Shown here one piece after another: positions 1-6,120 of a stretch of 16,159 nt of DNA (its first letter is position 1; each line of letters starts with the position of its first letter). The stretch comes from Chloroflexota bacterium. Its GTDB lineage: Bacteria > Chloroflexota > Anaerolineae > CG2-30-64-16. Under the pieces are notes generated by a model. The model saw only the letters and a program-made list of their open reading frames with translations, ran no database searches and had not been told where the DNA came from. Made by a program: the position numbers and the translations under genes. The DNA lies in contig JAKPQT010000743.1 in assembly GCA_029555885.1 (NCBI GenBank), positions 1 through 16,159 on the forward strand, given 5' to 3'.

Positions 1-762
1 GTTGATTGCCAGGATGGCGGTGGGGCGCGGCGCACGGTCCAGCAGGCTCAAGGTGGCCTGGTAGCCGTCCTCCAGCCGGGGACCGCAGCGCATCACCAGG
101 GAGTCATCAGCAGCCTCGTCAAGTGCGGCCAGCTCACGAAGGTAGGCATTCAGACGGTCTGCGCCCAGGTCAGGGGCCGCGACGCCGTAGACCAGCCCGA
201 TGCGGCGATGGCCCAGGCCGATGAGGTGGCGCATCATCTCCGCCGCACCGTCAGGCAGGCCCGTCATCACCACATCATAGTGACACTCAGCGCGCGGCGC
301 GCCGCCCACGAGCACCAGGGGATTCCGGGTGTGCACCAGCATCTGCAATTCAGGGTCGAGCAGGCCGCGATAGGTCAACAACAGGATGAGGCCATCGATG
401 CGCCCCCGCATCAGCGCGCGCACCGCCGCGAGCTCACGATCGGGGTCGAGGGAGGTGCTGCTCAAGAACAGGTCATAGCCGTGGGCCTGGGCTTCGCTCT
501 CGATGCCCTGGACAATCTGCCAGTAGTGCGGGTTGTGTGCATCCGGGATGAGGACGCCGACGCTGCGGGTACGGCCCAGGCGCAGGGATTGGGCCGCGGC
601 GTCAGGCTGGTAGCCGAGCTGCTCCATGGCGGCCAGCACGCGGCGCCGCGTCTCCGGCGTGATGGTGATCGGGCCGTCCGTCCGCGCATTCAGGACGTGC
701 GAGACCACTGCTCTGGATACGCCTGCCAGTTTGGCTACATCTGCCTGTGTCGGACGCTTCAT
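1..762 (-). CDS. LacI-family transcriptional repressor, C-terminus cut by window edge
   Basis: DNA-binding repressor of the LacI/GalR family. The 254 visible residues start MKRPTQADVAKLAGVSRAVV, a textbook LacI helix-turn-helix (residues about 4-25). The hinge-helix region follows (AAQSLRLGRT near residue 60), then the periplasmic-binding-protein-like sensor core (SVGVLIPDAHNPHYW, then a segment around GHRRIGLVYG). The frame is open to base 1, so roughly the last quarter is missing; the family is normally 330-350 residues. The ATG at 760-762 is the natural start because the helix-turn-helix begins right after it, although the ribosome site is weak. It lies 144 bases downstream of the RpiR-type gene on the same strand and has its own promoter with overlapping palindromes, so it is probably autoregulated. 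The ligand is likely a sugar, inferred from the family and from the nearby alpha-mannosidase. Confidence 0.93.
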   Translation of the reverse strand, partial: MKRPTQADVAKLAGVSRAVVSHVLNARTDGPITITPETRRRVLAAMEQLGYQPDAAAQSLRLGRTRSVGVLIPDAHNPHYWQIVQGIESEAQAHGYDLFLSSTSLDPDRELAAVRALMRGRIDGLILLLTYRGLLDPELQMLVHTRNPLVLVGGAPRAECHYDVVMTGLPDGAAEMMRHLIGLGHRRIGLVYGVAAPDLGADRLNAYLRELAALDEAADDSLVMRCGPRLEDGYQATLSLLDRAPRPTAILAIN

Positions 763-813
763 CGGGTCGCCTGTGAGAAGAAAGAAGTGCTGCCGTAGAT
801 GTCGAGTGCGAGA

Positions 814-839
814 TAACACGCGTTACATATCACGTGTTA
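814..839. promoter_or_regulatory. Two adjacent LacI-type palindromic operators
   Basis: Two related 12-bp imperfect palindromes lie side by side: TAACACGCGTTA (814-825) and TATCACGTGTTA (828-839). Their centres are 14 bases apart, and the outermost 8-bp arms ATAACACG (813-820) and CGTGTTAT (833-840) also pair. A CG-centred symmetric site is typical of LacI-family operators. One copy overlaps the -10 and the other covers the expected start point, so occupation would block the promoter. Binding by the product of the adjacent gene is inferred from position. Confidence 0.6.
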
Positions 840-865
840 TACACCCATCCGGGGGTGCTTGTCAA
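836..865 (-). promoter_or_regulatory. Sigma70-type promoter of the lacI-family gene
   Basis: On the minus strand a perfect -35 TTGACA (860-865) and a -10 TATAAC (836-841, five of six consensus bases) are separated by 18 bases. The start point would fall near 829, leaving a leader of about 65 bases before the ATG at 762. The -10 is overlapped by one of the palindromes at 814-839. Confidence 0.7.
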
Positions 866-906
866 GAGGGTGGCACAAGCCAAAGCACAACATTTGCCGG
901 AAGAGG

Positions 907-1773
907 TCATCTGCGCCGGCGGTACAGCACCTCGGCGATCCGGTTCAGGCTGCGCTCGCTTTCATCGGGCCGCTTCTGCGCCAGCACAGCATAGAGCACA
1001 TCGATGAGCGCGACCTGCGCGACGCGCGCGCCCAGCGGGTAACCGTGGGCCAGCGCCTCCTGCGCGGCGGTGCGGAGCTGGATGTCGGCCAGCGCGGCAA
1101 TGGGTGAAACGGGGTGGTTGGTGATAGCAATGGTGCGTGCGCCGGATTGCTTGGCGACCGACAGCGCATGGCGCACCTCGTCCGACGCGCCGGAGTGCGA
1201 GATGCCCACGGCTGCGTCTTCCACGGTGAGGAGCGTCGCGGAGATGACCTGCATCTCGGGATCGGTGTGGACGACCGCGCGCACGCCCACCCGTTGCAGC
1301 TTGTACTGCAATTCGAGCGCCGCGACCGCGCCGCCCCCCGAGCCATAGATATCCACGCGGCGCGCGGCGAGCAAGGTGTCGGCGCAGCGCTCCAGCGCGG
1401 CCAGGTCGAGGATGCTCAGGGTGTCTTCGAGGGCCTTGAGGTCGGCAGTGATGACCTTCCGCGCGGCCTCGGCCAGCGAGTCTTGGGGCTGCACCGCGGG
1501 GTAGGTCACGGTGCGGCTGGCTGCGAGGACCTGGGCCAGGCGGATCTTGAGGTCGCCGTAGCCGTCCGTGCCGACGCGCTTGCAGAAGCGGAATACGGTT
1601 GCATCGCTCACTGCGCAGCGTTGGGCAAGCTCGCTGATCGCCAGGTATAGCACGTCCTCGGGGTTATCCAGGACGTACTGGCCGACCTTCTGCTCCTGCT
1701 CGTTGAGTGCGGGCAGCAGGGCACGAATTGCGAGGAGCAGGTTATCCCGCGCCCCGTGTGGAGCCTCTTGCAT
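907..1773 (-). CDS. MurR/RpiR-family transcriptional regulator (HTH_6 + SIS)
   Basis: Transcription factor of 288 residues, the usual family length (about 280-300). The N-terminal RpiR helix-turn-helix spans about residues 10-85, with the family signature LNEQEQKVGQYVLDNPEDV (24-42) and SDATVFRFCKRVG (56-68). The SIS phosphosugar-binding domain spans about 125-260, with VDIYGSGGG (140-148) and GISHSGASDEV (190-200); the serines of the latter loop normally contact the sugar phosphate. The ATG at 1771-1773 is preceded by the purine-rich AGGGAAGG. It is divergent from the c-di-AMP receptor gene, with interlocked promoters, and upstream of the lacI-family gene on the same strand. Family members sense sugar phosphates or amino-sugar phosphates; the specific ligand is not visible. 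Its own operator could not be identified with confidence. Confidence 0.93.
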   Translation of the reverse strand: MQEAPHGARDNLLLAIRALLPALNEQEQKVGQYVLDNPEDVLYLAISELAQRCAVSDATVFRFCKRVGTDGYGDLKIRLAQVLAASRTVTYPAVQPQDSLAEAARKVITADLKALEDTLSILDLAALERCADTLLAARRVDIYGSGGGAVAALELQYKLQRVGVRAVVHTDPEMQVISATLLTVEDAAVGISHSGASDEVRHALSVAKQSGARTIAITNHPVSPIAALADIQLRTAAQEALAHGYPLGARVAQVALIDVLYAVLAQKRPDESERSLNRIAEVLYRRRR

Positions 1774-1807
1774 GGCCTTCCCTCAGTTCGCCGCACGGGC
1801 AAAACAC

Positions 1808-1837
1808 TTGACACATACGGCATTTATCAGGTATAAT
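1808..1837 (+). promoter_or_regulatory. Consensus sigma70 promoter of the c-di-AMP receptor gene
   Basis: Perfect -35 TTGACA (1808-1813) and perfect -10 TATAAT (1832-1837), with an 18-base spacer. Start point expected near 1844, giving a leader of about 70 bases. It is fully interlocked with the opposing promoter at 1833-1861. A short inverted repeat TTAT-N5-ATAA (1824-1836) sits over the -10. Confidence 0.75.
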
Positions 1838-1861
1838 AGCAAAAGATTTCATGGCGGTCAA
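1833..1861 (-). promoter_or_regulatory. Sigma70-type promoter of the RpiR-family gene
   Basis: On the minus strand, -35 TTGACC (1856-1861, five of six) and -10 TATTAT (1833-1838, five of six) with an optimal 17-base spacer. Start point expected near 1826, about 52 bases upstream of the ATG. The -10 uses the same base pairs as the -10 of the plus-strand promoter. Confidence 0.6.
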
Positions 1862-1914
1862 GCGGGCGAAATAGTTTTTCTTGCCGGCACGGGGCAGGTA
1901 GAGGGGAGATTCCA

Positions 1915-2634
1915 ATGATGCACCTCTTGTTTGCGATCATACAGGACGAGGATGCAGACCTGTTGAGCAAGCGACTCAACACGGCCGGCATCCGCCTCAC
2001 CCGGCTGAATACGATCGGCGGGTTCCTGGCGCGCGGCAACGTCACCGTGCTAGCGGGCGTCCAGGAGGAGGAAATCGACACCGTCCTCGATATCATCCGT
2101 AAGACCTGCCGCACACGCAAGCGCTACATCAACCCGACGCCCACCGGCGCGGAGCCCGCACACCTGGCGCTGACTGCGCCTGCGCTGCCGTTGGAGGTCT
2201 TGGTGGGCGGCGCGACCGTCTTTTCCTTCCCGGTCAAGCGGTTCTGCCGCCTCGCGGCGGGTGACAATGCACCCATTACCGATGAAAGGGCTGCACCGGA
2301 GGCAACCGGCGCAGCGTCCGCACCATCCAGCACAGGAGCACAGGCCATGCAACTGGTACTCAGTATTGTCGCGAACGAAGATGCCGACCAGGTCACGCGC
2401 GCGTTGATCGGTGGCGGATACCGGGTGACACGCATGAACACGGCGGGCGGCTTCTTCCGTAGAGGCAATGTGACGCTGCTCGTAGGCGTGGAAGAGAGCC
2501 AGGTAGACGATGTTCTTGGGTTGATCAATGACAACTGCCGGCCGCGCACGGAGGCTAACCCGATTGAGAAGGGGATGCCGGGGTATGGCGCGACCGTGTT
2601 TGTGCTGGAGGCCGACCGGTTTGTGAGGGTGTAA
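1915..2634 (+). CDS. Tandem two-domain cyclic-di-AMP receptor (DarA/PstA, PII-like)
   Basis: A 239-residue protein with two complete DarA/PstA (DUF970) domains; known single-domain members are about 110 residues. Domain 1 (residues 2-116) has NTIGGFLARGNVTVLAGV (32-49) and the closing strand GGATVFSFPVKRF (98-110). Domain 2 (145-239) has NTAGGFFRRGNVTLLVGV (175-192) and GATVFVLEADRF (225-236). The glycine-rich GGF-x3-GN-x-T segment is the nucleotide-contacting part of the family. The domains differ in the mobile loop: about 25 residues (73-97) in the first and about 15 (210-224) in the second. An Ala/Pro/Ser-rich linker (117-144) joins them. GAGGGGAG (1901-1908) serves ATG 1915 or ATG 1918; 1918 aligns better with the start of domain 2. 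Family members form trimers that bind c-di-AMP and change loop conformation to signal. No diadenylate cyclase gene is in view. Confidence 0.88.
   Translation: MMHLLFAIIQDEDADLLSKRLNTAGIRLTRLNTIGGFLARGNVTVLAGVQEEEIDTVLDIIRKTCRTRKRYINPTPTGAEPAHLALTAPALPLEVLVGGATVFSFPVKRFCRLAAGDNAPITDERAAPEATGAASAPSSTGAQAMQLVLSIVANEDADQVTRALIGGGYRVTRMNTAGGFFRRGNVTLLVGVEESQVDDVLGLINDNCRPRTEANPIEKGMPGYGATVFVLEADRFVRV
2334..2349 (+). promoter_or_regulatory. Internal ribosome-binding site and ATG for the second receptor domain
   Basis: AGGAG (2334-2338) sits 8 bases before an in-frame ATG (2347-2349, Met145) inside the tandem receptor gene. That ATG is exactly where the second domain begins (MQLVLSI, matching MHLLFAI of the first). 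Spacing is good for initiation, so a free second domain of 95 residues could be made from the same message. Whether it is used is unknown. Confidence 0.45.
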
Positions 2635-2660
2635 GGGGCTGCCATCAACGAATTATTGAG

Positions 2661-2710
2661 CGAATAAACGAATTGTGGTCGGGCGCGGCAAGCGGCAATT
2701 CGTTTATTCG
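2661..2710. terminator. 15-bp perfect palindrome between convergent genes, likely bidirectional terminator
   Basis: CGAATAAACGAATTG (2661-2675) pairs perfectly with CAATTCGTTTATTCG (2696-2710) around a 20-base loop. It lies between the convergent ends of the c-di-AMP receptor gene (stop at 2634) and the dehydrogenase gene (stop at 2728). A second CAACGAAT copy at 2646-2653 can pair instead with ATTCGTTG (2705-2712), giving an alternative fold. The stem is AT-rich and no U-tract follows on either strand, so it is not a classic intrinsic terminator. Confidence 0.55.
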
Positions 2711-2727
2711 TTGGAAGCGTAGCGGCA

Positions 2728-3741
2728 TTAGTTGACGGCCCTGCGCAGATATCGCATAATCGGCTCATAGTCCCGGCGCCGCGACGCCACTTCGCCGGCG
2801 CGGGCCGCACCCGCGGCGATGTGCGGCGTCAGGAGCACGTTGGCGTGCGGGTCCTCCACGGCTAGCCGGCGCAGCGGGTTATCCGCCTGCAAGGGTTCCC
2901 ACTCGTACGTATCCAGCGCGGCGCCGCCCAGCCGCCCATCGCGCAGTGCCTCGGCCAGCGCCCCCTCGTCGACCACGCTCCCACTCCCGCAGCTTACCAG
3001 GCACGCGCCCCGGCGCATCCGACCCAACGCGGCCGCGTCCAGCGCCAAATCGGTCTCCGGGAAGTAGGGCAGCAGGTTCACCACGAAGTCGCTGCCTGCC
3101 AGCACTTCATCCCGCATCGCATAGGTGATGCCCAGTTCCGCCTCGACCTCGGCGGGCAGCCTGCGGCGGCGGTGATAGCTGACGCGGCATTCCCACCCGC
3201 GCAGCCGCCGGGCAAGTTCCGCGCCGATCTCCCCGAATCCCAGGATGCCGACCGCCTGACCCCACAGCCCACCCAAACCCTGGCGGCCTGACCAGTTGTA
3301 CGCGAAGGTGTCTTCGTCCGTGCGGCGGCTTGGCCCCCAATCGCCCGCCGCGAGCGCGACCGCCTCCACCTCGCGCAGCCGCTTAGCCAGGGCGAGCATC
3401 TGCAGCACGACGTGCTCCGCGACGTAGATGACGCCGGGCTGCGGCCAGATGACGACGCGGATGCCGCGCGCCTCGGCTGCGGCCCGGTCGATGTCGTGCG
3501 CCAATGAGCCGAGCCGCACGATGAGCTTCAGCCGCGGCGCGGCTGCCAGCAGCTCTGCGTCGATGATGCCCGTGCGCTCGCTGATAAGGAAATCGGCGTC
3601 TGCAAGGTGGGCGATGAGTTCGGTGCGCTCGGGCTGGCGGAGCATGATGACGGCCAACTCCGGCGGCGCGTCGTGCAGCGCGGCCTGCTGGTGGAACAGG
3701 CCGCGCTCGGTGATGAACAGGGTGCGGTAGGGTGATACCAT
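2728..3741 (-). CDS. D-2-hydroxyacid dehydrogenase-like protein lacking the catalytic Arg
   Basis: Fold of the D-isomer-specific 2-hydroxyacid dehydrogenases, which reduce 2-oxoacids with NAD(P)H. An in-frame TTG two codons upstream (3747) is possible, but ATG 3741 has GGAG 6-7 bases before it. That gives 337 residues, within family range. Numbering from the TTG, the Rossmann motif GILGFGEIG is at 167-175. The next strand, RVSYHRRRR, has no acidic residue but several basic ones, which favours NADP(H). The Glu (E284 in DTYEWEP) and His (H309 in TPHIAAG) of the catalytic triad are present. The arginine normally found in an N-x-x-R-G segment is Ser255, within LVSCGSGSVVDE. Third gene of an operon with two URO-D-fold proteins, 18 bases after the preceding stop. 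Membership of the fold is sure; normal catalysis is doubtful. Confidence 0.88.
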   Translation of the reverse strand: MVSPYRTLFITERGLFHQQAALHDAPPELAVIMLRQPERTELIAHLADADFLISERTGIIDAELLAAAPRLKLIVRLGSLAHDIDRAAAEARGIRVVIWPQPGVIYVAEHVVLQMLALAKRLREVEAVALAAGDWGPSRRTDEDTFAYNWSGRQGLGGLWGQAVGILGFGEIGAELARRLRGWECRVSYHRRRRLPAEVEAELGITYAMRDEVLAGSDFVVNLLPYFPETDLALDAAALGRMRRGACLVSCGSGSVVDEGALAEALRDGRLGGAALDTYEWEPLQADNPLRRLAVEDPHANVLLTPHIAAGAARAGEVASRRRDYEPIMRYLRRAVN

Positions 3742-3759
3742 GAACAACTCCGCCTCCGT

Positions 3760-4845
3760 TTAGTACCGCCGGCCCTCGTCCTGCATCGCCAGGTAGTTGT
3801 CCAGCGGGATGTAGTTCGCCACGCTGTTGCCTGTGCCCAGGCAGTAGCCGCCGCCCGGATGGCAGGCGTCCAGCGTCGCACGCACGCGGCGGCGCACGGC
3901 TGCTTCGTCAGCCCGGCAGAGGAAGTCCAGGTCGATGCCGCCGAGCAGCGCGATACGGTCGCCGTAACGCTGCTTCGCCTCGATGACCGGCTCGATGACA
4001 TCCTCGAACGAGTGCCGCGCGTCGATCTTCACGTCGTCGATGAGGTCCGGCATGATAGCCTCCATCTTGCCGCAGGTGTGCAGCAGGTAGGGCAGGCCCC
4101 GCTCGTGCGCCATCTCCGCCATCCGCTTATGGCCGGGCAGCACGAACTCCCGCAAATCCTTCGGGCTGATGAGCGTTCCTGTGCGGAAGCCCATGTCGTC
4201 GCTGCCCCAGACAACCTTCACCCGGTCAAACTGCAAGATGGTGCGGAGGATCGCCTCCTGCATGATCAGCAGTTTATCTGCGAGCGCACGGACGAGATCG
4301 CGCTGGTCGTACAGCGCATAGCACAGCGACTCGTAGCCCATCAGCCAGGTGAGATGCTCGGCAAAGTGGCCGAAGCCGCCGCCCGCGATGATGCACATGT
4401 CGTCGGGCAGATGCCGCTGGTAGAATTCCAGCGCGCGGGTCGTCGCCGTAGCGGGGTCGGGCCAGGGGTAGGCCTCGAACTCATCCCAGGTCGTGATCGG
4501 CCCGCGGTGCTCGTCCATGTACCGCCGGCCGCCATCCCGCTGCAGGTCCGCGGTGTCATCCGTCCGGTGATAGTTCATGGGCATGTCCAGCCCTTCGACG
4601 CCGCAGCGCACGTAGTCGTAGCCGAGATACCGCTGGATGGCGATGTTAGCCTTGTGCAGGAAGTACGGGTCGGCGGGGTCCAGGCCGTCGAACAAGCCGA
4701 ACCGCTGACCGACGGCCTGCCAGACTTCGCCGTCCAGGAACAGCTCGATATAGTGGACGCGGCGCGGCGTGCCCTCGCGGCGAATGCAGCGGACAAAGGC
4801 CTCCCAATCGGGCGTGATGGGGGCGGAAAAGGATGTGAATGACAA
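3760..4845 (-). CDS. URO-D-fold protein with a methyltransferase-type zinc site (MtaA/MtbA-like)
   Basis: Uroporphyrinogen-decarboxylase superfamily protein. Start chosen as TTG 4845 (MSFTSFSAPITPDW): GGAGG lies 5 bases before it and the upstream stop is 19 bases away, whereas the longer ATG 4887 reading would overlap the preceding gene. Length 361 residues. Near the C-terminus HTCGK (His256, Cys258) and GGGYCLGTGN (Cys335) match the H-x-C...C zinc site of corrinoid-dependent methyltransferases MtaA/MtbA, and the Cys-to-Cys distance of 77 equals that reported for MtaA. This favours thiol or corrinoid methyl transfer over haem synthesis. Middle gene of the operon. No corrinoid protein is nearby, so the methyl donor and acceptor are unknown. 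Confidence 0.88.
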   Translation of the reverse strand: MSFTSFSAPITPDWEAFVRCIRREGTPRRVHYIELFLDGEVWQAVGQRFGLFDGLDPADPYFLHKANIAIQRYLGYDYVRCGVEGLDMPMNYHRTDDTADLQRDGGRRYMDEHRGPITTWDEFEAYPWPDPATATTRALEFYQRHLPDDMCIIAGGGFGHFAEHLTWLMGYESLCYALYDQRDLVRALADKLLIMQEAILRTILQFDRVKVVWGSDDMGFRTGTLISPKDLREFVLPGHKRMAEMAHERGLPYLLHTCGKMEAIMPDLIDDVKIDARHSFEDVIEPVIEAKQRYGDRIALLGGIDLDFLCRADEAAVRRRVRATLDACHPGGGYCLGTGNSVANYIPLDNYLAMQDEGRRY

Positions 4846-4864
4846 GATGGCCTCCGAAGGATAG

Positions 4865-5959
4865 TTACAGGGTTTGCACCAGTTCACCGATCAGGCGCAC
4901 GCGCTCGATATCGCCGTCCGGTGGAATCTCGTCCGAGATGCCCAGGACGAGGCGCGGGTGAAAGAGGTCGATGATGCGCCGTGTGCAGTCGATGAGTTCT
5001 TCGAGCGGGTACATCGGCAGGAAGTAGACCGCGGGGATGCCGTCGAGCAGGATCTTATCGCCCAGCGCGGCCTTGATCTCGTCGACCGTCACGTCGCCCT
5101 GGGGAATGGGCGTCGCGGCCTCGATGCCATCGAACGGACTCTCACGGATGAGGCCGATGAGCTGCTTCATCGCGCCGTCGATGTGGATGTGGGTGCGCTT
5201 GCCCGCGGCGCGGAGCTGCGCCGCGCGGCGGTTGTAGTAGGGCGCCAGCCACCGCCGCCACAGCCGCGGGGGGTCCATGTGGTGGTCGATGTTCTCACCG
5301 AAGTTCATAATCTCGATGGGCGCGGCGCACAGGACGTCGTACAACGCGTCGTCCGCCGCGGCTGCCACCTCGAAGTAGTGCTCGATGACCTCCGGCTGGT
5401 CCGCCATCAGGAAGATCGTCGGCTCGAAGCCCATGTTCTCGATGAACAAGCCCTGGATGGGCGAGCGGCGGAAGAAGAACTGCGGCGCGCCGCGGCCGCC
5501 CACCGCAGCAATCTGGCGCTCATACGCCTCCTGGTCCCAGCGCCAGGTCTCGTGCTGCAACATGTACTCGTAGACGCGAAAGTCCGCCGCGGTCTTGAGC
5601 CGGTACTCGCTGTGGTAGGCCGACAGGCCCCATGCATCGTAGTGGACCATCTCCTGCAGCCGCCCCACGGGCGTCTCGTACACGATGCGGCGGCTCTTCT
5701 CGTCCGGCCAGTCCACACGCACCTCGACGTCCTGGAACTCGTGGCGCAGGGGGCTGACGAAATAACGCACGGACGCATAGCAATAGTCGTACAGGTCCAG
5801 CAGCGTGGCGTCTTTCAGGTGGGCGGGCAGCGTGTCGCGCTTGTGGTTGACCGCATACCAGAACTCCAGCCGGGGCTGCCACAGGATGCGGCCCGGGTCC
5901 TGCCCGCGAAAGATAGCCAGGTTGGTTGCAGCAAAGTCGGATGGCATGTAGGGGGACAT
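4865..5959 (-). CDS. URO-D-fold protein, variant metal site (H-x-D)
   Basis: Second uroporphyrinogen-decarboxylase-superfamily member, 364 residues. ATG 5959 is well supported by AGGAG 5 bases upstream. At the place of the H-T-C-G motif it has HIHIDGAMKQLIG, with His259-x-Asp261. The C-terminal loop reads LVLGISDEIPPDGD (338-350) and has no cysteine, so the metal site, if any, is oxygen-rich rather than thiolate. The GIEAATPIPQGDVTVDEI stretch (278-295) and the GISDE-PP loop are features I associate with a large uncharacterised group common in environmental bacteria. First gene of the operon, and only distantly similar to the next gene, so the two are not a recent duplication. Possibly paired subunits or consecutive enzymes; the reaction is not known. 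It is not a plausible HemE because the usual N-terminal arginine-rich HemE signature is not seen. Confidence 0.85.
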   Translation of the reverse strand: MSPYMPSDFAATNLAIFRGQDPGRILWQPRLEFWYAVNHKRDTLPAHLKDATLLDLYDYCYASVRYFVSPLRHEFQDVEVRVDWPDEKSRRIVYETPVGRLQEMVHYDAWGLSAYHSEYRLKTAADFRVYEYMLQHETWRWDQEAYERQIAAVGGRGAPQFFFRRSPIQGLFIENMGFEPTIFLMADQPEVIEHYFEVAAAADDALYDVLCAAPIEIMNFGENIDHHMDPPRLWRRWLAPYYNRRAAQLRAAGKRTHIHIDGAMKQLIGLIRESPFDGIEAATPIPQGDVTVDEIKAALGDKILLDGIPAVYFLPMYPLEELIDCTRRIIDLFHPRLVLGISDEIPPDGDIERVRLIGELVQTL

Positions 5960-6003
5960 AGTTGCTCCTGATGAGGGACAGTGAACAGGGAAAGTCTACA
6001 CCG

Positions 6004-6023
6004 GTTTGCGCGCCCGGGCAAAC
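6004..6023. promoter_or_regulatory. Possible operator in the divergent URO-D/mannosidase gap
   Basis: Inverted repeat GTTTGC-N8-GCAAAC within the 161-base gap between the divergent operons. GCAAAC/GTTTGC half-sites are common in LacI-family operators, although usually with a shorter centre. On the minus strand it overlaps a weak promoter-like pair, TTGCCC and TAGACT 17 bases apart. The regulator is unknown; the nearby LacI- or RpiR-type protein is a candidate only by proximity. Confidence 0.35.
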
Positions 6024-6033
6024 ACAATGGCAT

Positions 6034-6068
6034 GAGAAACCCGTTTTCTTCCAGAAAACGGGTTTCTC
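6034..6068. repeat. 16-bp perfect palindrome in a divergent promoter region
   Basis: GAGAAACCCGTTTTCT (6034-6049) and its exact complement AGAAAACGGGTTTCTC (6053-6068) are separated by only 3 bases, with flanking ATG/CAT extending the symmetry after a one-base bulge. It lies upstream of both divergent genes, so it does not terminate either. It resembles the small palindromic repeats scattered between genes in many bacteria. It would be transcribed only if a mannosidase promoter lies upstream of it. A TAGAAT at 6071-6076 just after it could be a -10. Confidence 0.6.
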
Positions 6069-6120
6069 GCATAGAATGAGCCGTACTTAGCGCGCAATAA
6101 TCGACGTTCAGAAAGGAACC

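Noticed and set aside
1851..1874. Seven-codon open frame in the leader of the c-di-AMP receptor gene
   Set aside because: ATG to TAG is in place soon after the predicted start point, but there is no ribosome site and such a short frame is expected by chance.
2124..2810. Minus-strand open frame of 228 codons antisense to the c-di-AMP receptor
   Set aside because: It crosses the palindrome and the convergent gene end and resembles no protein family; the plus-strand reading is a clear DarA/PstA tandem.
4846..4887. ATG 4887 as start of the first-listed URO-D gene
   Set aside because: It overlaps the end of the preceding gene by 23 bases, adds a Cys/Pro-rich stretch unlike the family, and lacks the GGAGG that sits before TTG 4845.
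3859..5971. Long plus-strand open frames (327 and 365 codons) opposite the two URO-D genes
   Set aside because: They are antisense shadows caused by high GC. The minus-strand proteins have clear family motifs, whereas the plus-strand translations show only compositionally biased Val/Arg/Asp/His-rich sequence with no recognisable domain.
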